Assembly: GCA_038501195.1 (NCBI GenBank)
Contig: JBBPUQ010000008.1
Span: 1,530,001 to 1,594,000 of the forward strand
Source: Nemania diffusa
Taxonomy: Eukaryota; Ascomycota; Sordariomycetes; Xylariales; Xylariaceae
DNA: 64,000 nt
Direction: 5' to 3'
Part shown: positions 57,842-64,000 of the stretch, piece after piece
Position numbering within the stretch: position 1 is the stretch's first letter
Layout: each line of letters opens with the position of its first letter
The notes under the pieces: model-generated
Told to the model about the DNA's origin: nothing
The model's input: the letters and a program-made list of their open reading frames with translations, nothing else
Database searches by the model: none
Program-made: the position numbers and the translations under genes

Positions 57842-60352
57842 ATGATGTCTTCCAGCTCAAATGCAGCTCTCTATCCTCAATACAAAAGGGACACGCAAGT
57901 TATCGCGCTATGGCTCGACAAAACGTCCAGGGCTCATGGGTTTACCGGCTCTAGAAATGCGCGAAAGCGAATGGGGGCTAAGAAGAAATACACCATTTCC
58001 ATAAGTGACTTTAGGCGCATGGCCGACTTCCTGTCATTGATAGGACATATTGTCGTACCCGAATCCTTCCGGACCGCGCTCTCTCGTGTGATTCGTTATA
58101 GAAGCGACTATGGCAGTTATCTACAACGGCAGAGGCATACTAACACGCCGAAGGATAAATTAGGGGATAAAAATCACCTATTCTTCATCGACGTGTTGAA
58201 ATGGGTGCAGACAGTCCTCGTCATTTATAAAGCCGCTGCTCCCGTGGCATCTGCGACTCAAACTACTGCGACCAAACCTCCTCCAGCGGCCAACAGATTT
58301 GCCATCTTGGCTGTCCCACAACAGGCAACAGTGGAGGACGACGAGGAAGACCACGCCACAACACCCGTACAAACGACGGAATCCCCAGAACCGTCCGAAG
58401 ATAACGTCATTTTCGAACCTTGGCAAGAAGATTACGAAGAGGCTCTGTTCTTGTGGCGTTTGTTCAATGTGGACGTGCAACGCATACGCGAACAGATTCG
58501 TCACCTGTGGTCGTTGTATCGGAACGGTCATTTGGGCCTTGCTGGAGCCGCTGTAGCTCATAATATGGCTATTCATGTGGTGCGGAAGTTGGAGCAAGAC
58601 ATCTTTCCCGTCTTCGAACGTTACGGAGGCTATGAGAGTCTGTCAAAGACTCATTTCGTGCAGAGATACCTTGGGGCAGCGGTAGACGAAGAGCAAATGA
58701 ATGCGCGTCTCGGTCGCTTGCATATTGAGGATGAGACAATAAGAAGCCCGACTGTTGACTCCATTATTGACGGGTTTGATATCGCTGAGGAAGAGATGGT
58801 TTTCGCCTGGCAAGTCTTAATTAGCGAGGCTGGGCTCTGGACACGATGTGGAAGCTTCAGTTCCTATAACGGAAAATGGGGTCAATTCATACCTAGGGAT
58901 AACCGTCAAAATATGACAAGCCTTGAAAAATACAATCAAGACAAAGCTATAGGATGCGGGGTGATTGTCGACGCGCAGATTCTAGCAATGTTCCTGAACC
59001 CGTCTATCGGCATGACGTTGGATGAACTCTCAACAGCCATTGAAGAAGTGATTCCATGGTCGGAGCGTGATTTTCTAAAGCGAATTGGAAAAGAGTTCCC
59101 GCCATTTAGCCACAAAATCACTTTCCGAGCCGTCTTTGCAACCCAACTCTTATTGGATTCAATCCATGTGCTGGGTACAAGCATTGATCGTCCTTGGACA
59201 GAGCTGCTGGACAAAACTGCTCGTACCTTTAAATCCGCAAAAAGCTTGCGCGAGTTCTACGAGGGTGCGGGAGCTATGGCATTGGCAGGAATCCCTGGAG
59301 TATCCTTTATCGAGGGTATAGAAAGCGTGGCTAAATTCTGGCAAGGCAAAGAAGACCCAATCACTAATTTTCGTCGTGAAGGCTCTTCTACAGAAATACC
59401 TTTGAAAACGGCCGGCACTTCATTAAGATATCATGCTTCTCTTTGTGGATGGTGGATGCAGGCCGTTCGAGCCCTCTGCCATTTTCGCTCAATCAAAATC
59501 GCCAATTCCATCGCGCTACCCTTGGCATGTGCTCGATTGTACTTCGTGTTCGTACAGGAGGGCCTCGTTCCAAAGGGTAGCTGGCCTGACATGGACGCTT
59601 TTTCTATCCTACATCGAGGAGACTTATGGGTAGGTACAGCGCCAAAGCCTGGCCAATACTTACAGAACTTGATGGTGGCGGGAGGGAACTCCATCGTCGG
59701 CCTAGCTAGCGATGCTCGGGCTAGATCGCAACCAACTCGCACTGGAAAGTTTAAAACTCTTACATTTAGCGCAAATGTATGCGACAGCATATTTTCTGCT
59801 TTTATTGATCGCAAAGCGGGGGGTATGAGCGAAGAAGATGTAGAGCGCCTCATAGCTAACACTAAGCTACGATGGTACAACGGCAAAGCCGTGAGGCCGT
59901 GCTTTCATCACGGTTGGGATAAGGCGGGTAACTATAAAAAGGACAAGAATCCGACTTCCTCTGAAACCGACAACCCATTCTTACGGCTTGCCCAAGCTGT
60001 TGACGCAGAGACCTTGGAGCAGTCCTTTGACTACATGTCGTTGAACCGAGTCTGCTGGATGGTGCTGCGAGAGCTGCTGAAAAAGGCGCCGCCGATTCTT
60101 GATGCCGCCGGTGGCCCTGATTCCCTAAAGCCGGACTGGGCAAGTGCTGAAGGCAAAAATGCACGCTATGTCGTAGGCCTCATCTTTTTCGTGCTTTTCG
60201 GACCGACTGGTGCTGTGCGTCGCAAGGAGGCATCTGCGATTGCTGATATTTTGTTCAATCTGACAAAGGCGCTTGGGCGTATTGTTCATACTTCTACGGG
60301 GATTGACTGGGCTCAAGCGCTGGAATGCAGCTGCGCTGATATACCATCATAG
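57842..60352 (+). CDS. Large uncharacterised protein, DUF6604-like N terminus
   Basis: One uninterrupted frame of 836 residues. The N-terminal ~130 residues (YKRDTQVIALWLDKTSRAHG, then a basic region and FFIDVLKWVQTVLVIYKA) resemble the fungal DUF6604 domain; this is recognition by eye and not certain. An acidic, Pro-rich linker follows (about 140-195), then a long mostly helical region with no signature I know. There is no signal peptide, transmembrane run, P-loop or repeat array. It has no introns, unlike most neighbours, and lies between MITEs and the oxygenase gene, a setting typical of lineage-specific genes. Two ATG codons are adjacent at the start. Function unknown. Confidence 0.75.
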   Translation: MMSSSSNAALYPQYKRDTQVIALWLDKTSRAHGFTGSRNARKRMGAKKKYTISISDFRRMADFLSLIGHIVVPESFRTALSRVIRYRSDYGSYLQRQRHTNTPKDKLGDKNHLFFIDVLKWVQTVLVIYKAAAPVASATQTTATKPPPAANRFAILAVPQQATVEDDEEDHATTPVQTTESPEPSEDNVIFEPWQEDYEEALFLWRLFNVDVQRIREQIRHLWSLYRNGHLGLAGAAVAHNMAIHVVRKLEQDIFPVFERYGGYESLSKTHFVQRYLGAAVDEEQMNARLGRLHIEDETIRSPTVDSIIDGFDIAEEEMVFAWQVLISEAGLWTRCGSFSSYNGKWGQFIPRDNRQNMTSLEKYNQDKAIGCGVIVDAQILAMFLNPSIGMTLDELSTAIEEVIPWSERDFLKRIGKEFPPFSHKITFRAVFATQLLLDSIHVLGTSIDRPWTELLDKTARTFKSAKSLREFYEGAGAMALAGIPGVSFIEGIESVAKFWQGKEDPITNFRREGSSTEIPLKTAGTSLRYHASLCGWWMQAVRALCHFRSIKIANSIALPLACARLYFVFVQEGLVPKGSWPDMDAFSILHRGDLWVGTAPKPGQYLQNLMVAGGNSIVGLASDARARSQPTRTGKFKTLTFSANVCDSIFSAFIDRKAGGMSEEDVERLIANTKLRWYNGKAVRPCFHHGWDKAGNYKKDKNPTSSETDNPFLRLAQAVDAETLEQSFDYMSLNRVCWMVLRELLKKAPPILDAAGGPDSLKPDWASAEGKNARYVVGLIFFVLFGPTGAVRRKEASAIADILFNLTKALGRIVHTSTGIDWAQALECSCADIPS

Positions 60353-60963
60353 ACAAGATCCTCAAGGTATAATGCACTCAGCCCGGCAGTAGCAGCACGT
60401 GGCCCAGCCTTGAGACCGTGAGACCGATCCGCGGCCACAAAGAGGGCTTGGGTTACAAGGCCGCCGACGACTGGCCCAAGATGATACCATGGCGGCACTT
60501 GGTGTTGTCGAGGAAATCTGTAGCGTCGACAAGTATGCATGGTCAAGTTACGTGGGTCGTCTAAGTGTATGCACAGTCAAGACCAAAACCGTAAGTCTGC
60601 AGGAATGTGCGGATTGTCTCAAGCTAGCGAGTTCGTGCTGATGCGTAACTCAAGCGTAACTCAATTACGGAGCTCAACTGTTCTTCCTTTCATGTAGGAT
60701 TAAAAATTGATCTCCTACGATAAGATGACCTCGCATTTGATCTGTAGAATGCGAAAGTGACAAGAACCTATACCACTCTACGATAATCATTCGATCAACA
60801 TTTGATCGATTAAGCCGGCGCGGTCATCCAATTCAGCCCTGACGCCGGGACGGTGCACTTAGACCGTACAAAACCAGGGCATTATAAGTAACAACATCTT
60901 GTATGACATCTGACACCCAACCGATAAAGATCTGGCCATTGACAAGTTGAAAGATTTAATGAA
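60353..60963. other. Intergenic region, oxygenase promoter
   Basis: About 610 bp without a supported gene. AT-GATCGAT-like words (CGATCAACATTTGATCGATT) occur at 60789-60808. Confidence 0.5.
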
Positions 60964-62099
60964 ATGTCGACTACTACCACAATTGTTGCTCCCCAGTCTA
61001 GCACTGACCCAATCAGTCCCGGCCCGACCCCGGAATATTCGGTCATTTCGTACTCAAAGATCCTGGAGAATGACACCGATGAGATAGCCTCCCTTCGCAA
61101 AGCATGCGAGCGTGATGGCTTTTTCTATCTTGATCTGCGCGGAGAGACTCAGCAGCCACATCGAGTAGAGGAAAAGGTGCCGCAAGTGTTCAAGATCGTC
61201 AACGAATTCTTCAAGGTAGACGAGGAAGAGAAGATGCAGTACGATGTTGACACTATTGCTCCTTGGAAGCTTCACGGGTAAGTTGCTTCTAATATATGAG
61301 CATTGCTTATTCTTTAGTTCTCATAATTCAATAAAGATACACACCGTTTGGGAGAAACTCCGGGCTCGCCGGCGGTGATAGGAAACATGGCGTCGAAGCG
61401 TACACGGTTAGTTCAAGTCCCTACAGAAAGCAATAGAATGACACTGCTAAGAACACCGCTATACTTTAGGTACCTCGGGACGGTATTAGCCCTGCTGTCA
61501 AGGGCCAGAAACCAGTAGATCTTCCCCCAGTCTTGCAGAAGGAGTCAGCGTTCCTCACTGAGATGATGGAACAACTCCATGTTATCAGCTTGGACATCCT
61601 CAAGGGCTTAGACTGGAGCCGAGGGGATACGAGGGGAGATGAGGGATTCTTCGCATCGAAGCATCGGCCGTCCGAGCCATCGACGACTTGCTTATTGCTG
61701 ATACGATACGCTACGCTCGACCAAGAGATCCAAGGATCAGGTCTTGCGCCGCACACTGATGTCGGCAGCATCACGATCCTGTTCGCCGATAAGAGAGGGC
61801 TTCAGGCCCGCCATCCCCTCACGCACGAGTGGCGGTACCTCGAGCCAAAGGAAGGTTGCGCTGTCGTCAACGTCGGTGACTCTCTGAGGTTTCTCTCCGA
61901 AAAGAGCTTTCAATCTTCCCTTCACCGGGTTATCCCTTCAGCCGGAGGTGCCATCGACAACCGCTTCTCCTGCGCGTACTTCCTCCGCCCCGAGCTTGAT
62001 GCCGAGTTTAATGCTGAGGGCCAGCGTTGGAAGAGTATTGACTGGCATCTCAGGAAGTACAAGAGTTACCGTTCCGGCCAGACGGGCAGAACCGAGTAA
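60964..62099 (+). CDS. 2-oxoglutarate/Fe(II)-dependent oxygenase, isopenicillin-N-synthase-like
   Basis: Non-heme iron oxygenase of the IPNS/DIOX_N family, often found in fungal secondary metabolism. Exons 60964-61277, 61337-61406 and 61470-62099 give 337 residues. The N-terminal DIOX_N region includes SLRKACERDGFFYLDLRG. The iron ligands are His223 and Asp225 (APHTDVGSITIL) and His280 (SLHRVI). The 2-oxoglutarate site is Arg293/Ser295 (NRFSCAYF). NVGDSLRFLSEKSF is typical of the fold. Both introns keep frame. There is no obvious cluster of core biosynthetic genes beside it. It is convergent with the MET2-type gene. Substrate unknown. Confidence 0.92.
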
Positions 62100-62605
62100 A
62101 CTGACATGGTCTGGACCTCTTTTGTATGTATATTAAGGATCACTACAGTAGGAATTGAACACTAAGCAAAATCTACTGCGGTATAATGAATGTGTGCCTC
62201 CTTTTTTGGCAGAAATGCTAGGTTCTGTTACTGGTGTTAGAAAGGCCTCATAATAATTAAGTAACTAGTCGAGAGCGACTGACAAAAGACGTCTATTATC
62301 ACCGAAATGTGTATCAAAAGGTACTCGGGCTGGCTAGATGAACTTCGTGAAGGCCAGTCTACCTGGAATAGATAGTGGCTGTGCTATCTTAAGCAACGTG
62401 GGCAGCTTATAGTGGACTTAGTGCTGCTACGTATCGCTAAAATTTAGCTACATAGCGCTAAAATTTTGGTACCTATACTTACCTGGGCAATTACACCATG
62501 AATTTTAACAACCCAAGCAGCGACATGTCATCAGGCTTACCTTAGTATTACTTTTCTTGCTTTGCTGGGATTCATTGTAAATTTGAAGGGTAAATTGAGA
62601 ATTGC
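62100..62605. other. Intergenic region between convergent genes
   Basis: About 500 bp with no gene. It contains a repeated TAGCTAcAT/CGCTAAAATTT element at 62430-62470 (CGCTAAAATTT occurs twice). Confidence 0.5.
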
Positions 62606-63998
62606 TCATCCACTGCTAATGATCTCCTTTTCGGTGATTATACTTTGGGTTTTAAGTTCCACCACCTTGTCCCAACCTACTTGTTCCTCGAGAAGAGGGC
62701 AGGCCACGAAGAATTTGCTCAAGAGGTCATTGAGTTGCTCACCTTCGAGGAGGAAGCCGTCGTGTCCATCTTCACTTTCCAGAGTAGCAAACGTAGCGTT
62801 GGGCATGCCTTCAAACAGCGCAACTTGCTCGCAGAGGGGATAAAGACCATCCGTGGGGATTCCAACGACCAAGGCACGTTGCTGGATCTGCCCCAGGACT
62901 TCTTTCATGGCATCCGAGTCGGACAGGCGCGCACAGCGACCACGCGTGATATCATGAGAGTCGATCTTGTCTAGGAGATGGAGATAGCAGTTAGCATCGA
63001 ACCTCTCATTGAACTTGTCACCCTGGTAGCGTAGGTAACTTTGCGCCGAAAACGTGCCGCACTTGTCACGATGATGTTCACCTAGCACCGGTGCACGCTT
63101 GGCTTCGCGAGACGAAGAATCGGTCTTGACATCGACCCGACGTCTTCCAAACCGCTTTTCGAAGGATAGATGCGTCCGATAGGATAACATGGCTGCCATC
63201 CGAGCAGCTCGGAGACCTGCGACGGGAGGGTCGTCCCCGTAACCTCCTCCCCGGTACTTCGCGTCGGCCTTGATGGTGGCGCGCTGGTTCTCTGCCCATG
63301 CTATCGCCCAGGGGCTCTGTCGCGCCGTGGTCGCGATCAGGGCGAGGGAGCGTACGTAGTGGCTTCCGAAGAATGACCACTCTAAGGCTTGCATGCCGCC
63401 CATGCTACCTCCAATCACACAATAGACTGACTGCACGCCTAAAATATCTAGGACTTTCTTCTGGATCCTGCTCTGGACATTAGCCCGAGTGGCTGAGATA
63501 CGAATGGTAAAAAAAAAACAATGACAGAGAACTTACCGAACGTCATCTCGTATAGTGGTCTTGGGAAAGTCATTTCCATATAATGAAGTAGTATTTGGTC
63601 TGGAACACACAGGACTTGACGATCCGTACGGGCTGCCCAGGGCGTTGCAGCAGATGACACAATATCGTGTCGTATCTATCGCTGGTTTCGCCGGACCCGA
63701 TAGTAGAAACGACCACCAGTCGAAACAGTCGGCGCTCCCGGAGAGGGCGTGGCATATTACAATTACGTTTGTGCCCGACGCATTCAGTCTACCTCTGATG
63801 GTGAATGCGACAGTCGCGCCGGCCAAAACTTGTCCTGATTCTAACTCGAACTCATCGAGCGTCGTGTAGAACTGAGTAGGCAGCTTATCCGGCATTCCGT
63901 GACGACCATCTACAATCAAAGTTAGCCGAGTACATAAGACGGATGTTTGTACACGTACGACTAGGGTAGCTATGGAAGGATTGGTATAAGTTGTCCAT
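62606..63998 (-). CDS. MET2: Homoserine O-acetyltransferase family (MET2-type)
   Basis: Alpha/beta-hydrolase acyltransferase that would activate homoserine for methionine synthesis. Exons on the minus strand: 63998-63959, 63909-63537 and 63467-62606, giving 424 residues. Family marks are CHALSGSADCFDWW, CCNALGSPYGSSSP, TTIRDDVRIQKKVLDILG, the nucleophile Ser159 in GGSMGGM, the fungal FSAQSYLRYQGDKF, Asp344 in PTDGLYP and His373 in DGHDGF. Acceptor 63468 was chosen over an earlier CAG because it restores DDVRIQKKV; its CTAAT branch lies 14 nt upstream. The ATG is only three bases from the window edge, so an upstream start or exon cannot be excluded. A serine O-acetyltransferase of the same family is the alternative. 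Confidence 0.88.
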
Positions 63999-64000
63999 AG

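Noticed and set aside
62606..63436. MET2-type gene as a truncated pseudogene
   Set aside because: Joining three exons with consensus introns gives a complete 424-residue frame with the Ser, Asp and His of the triad in place.
1..64000. CRISPR array, operon or prokaryotic promoter features
   Set aside because: The window is eukaryotic. The tandem repeats seen are A/T minisatellites without spacer structure.

Overview
The window is eukaryotic nuclear DNA from a filamentous ascomycete (Pezizomycotina, probably Sordariomycetes). Genes have short GT-AG introns with CTAAC/CTRAY branch points. The gene families are fungal: MYST acetyltransferase SAS3, Ncs6, a PTS2 peroxisomal thiolase, a Zn(II)2Cys6 regulator, a TAP-like peptidase and MET2. 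The genome is sharply bipartite. The species was not determined.

Positions 1 to about 25,070 form an extreme AT-rich isochore with no intact gene. It looks like DNA destroyed by repeat-induced point mutation (RIP). Three LTR insertions can still be delimited: a Ty3/gypsy element on the minus strand at 3725-10210 with a readable reverse transcriptase fossil; a second element at 13047-19140 with a perfect 5-bp target duplication; and a barely mutated solo LTR at 22597-22776 with a perfect 5-bp duplication. The last 2.5 kb hold A/T-only tandem repeats, including two copies of a 112-bp unit that look identical.

From about 25,070 the DNA becomes ordinary gene-bearing sequence. In order: centrin/CDC31 (+), epsin (-), glutaminyl-peptide cyclotransferase-like M28 protein (-), SAS3-like acetyltransferase (-), a small complex I subunit not represented by any long ORF (+), NCS6/CTU1 (-), ribosomal protein eL8 (+), beta-carbonic anhydrase (+), an ornithine cyclodeaminase/mu-crystallin family gene (+), peroxisomal thiolase (-), a Zn(II)2Cys6 regulator (-), a secreted S33 peptidase (+), two non-autonomous inverted-repeat elements, a large DUF6604-like orphan (+), a 2-oxoglutarate/Fe(II) oxygenase (+) and a MET2-type acyltransferase (-). 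The left part is conserved housekeeping. From about 50.9 kb rightward the content is accessory (regulator, secreted hydrolase, MITEs, orphan, oxygenase).

Exon models were built by eye from splice signals, reading phase and family conservation. The most notable points are a probable 4-nt coding microexon in the complex I subunit, a GC-AG intron and ATG-only first exon in the eL8 gene, a one-base frame conflict in the ornithine cyclodeaminase-like gene, a 60-nt retained-or-spliced poly-proline segment built on a C30 tract in the S33 peptidase, three 19-bp repeats in the promoter shared by the regulator and peptidase, and an 883-bp fold-back element. I found no unambiguous new multi-gene system.
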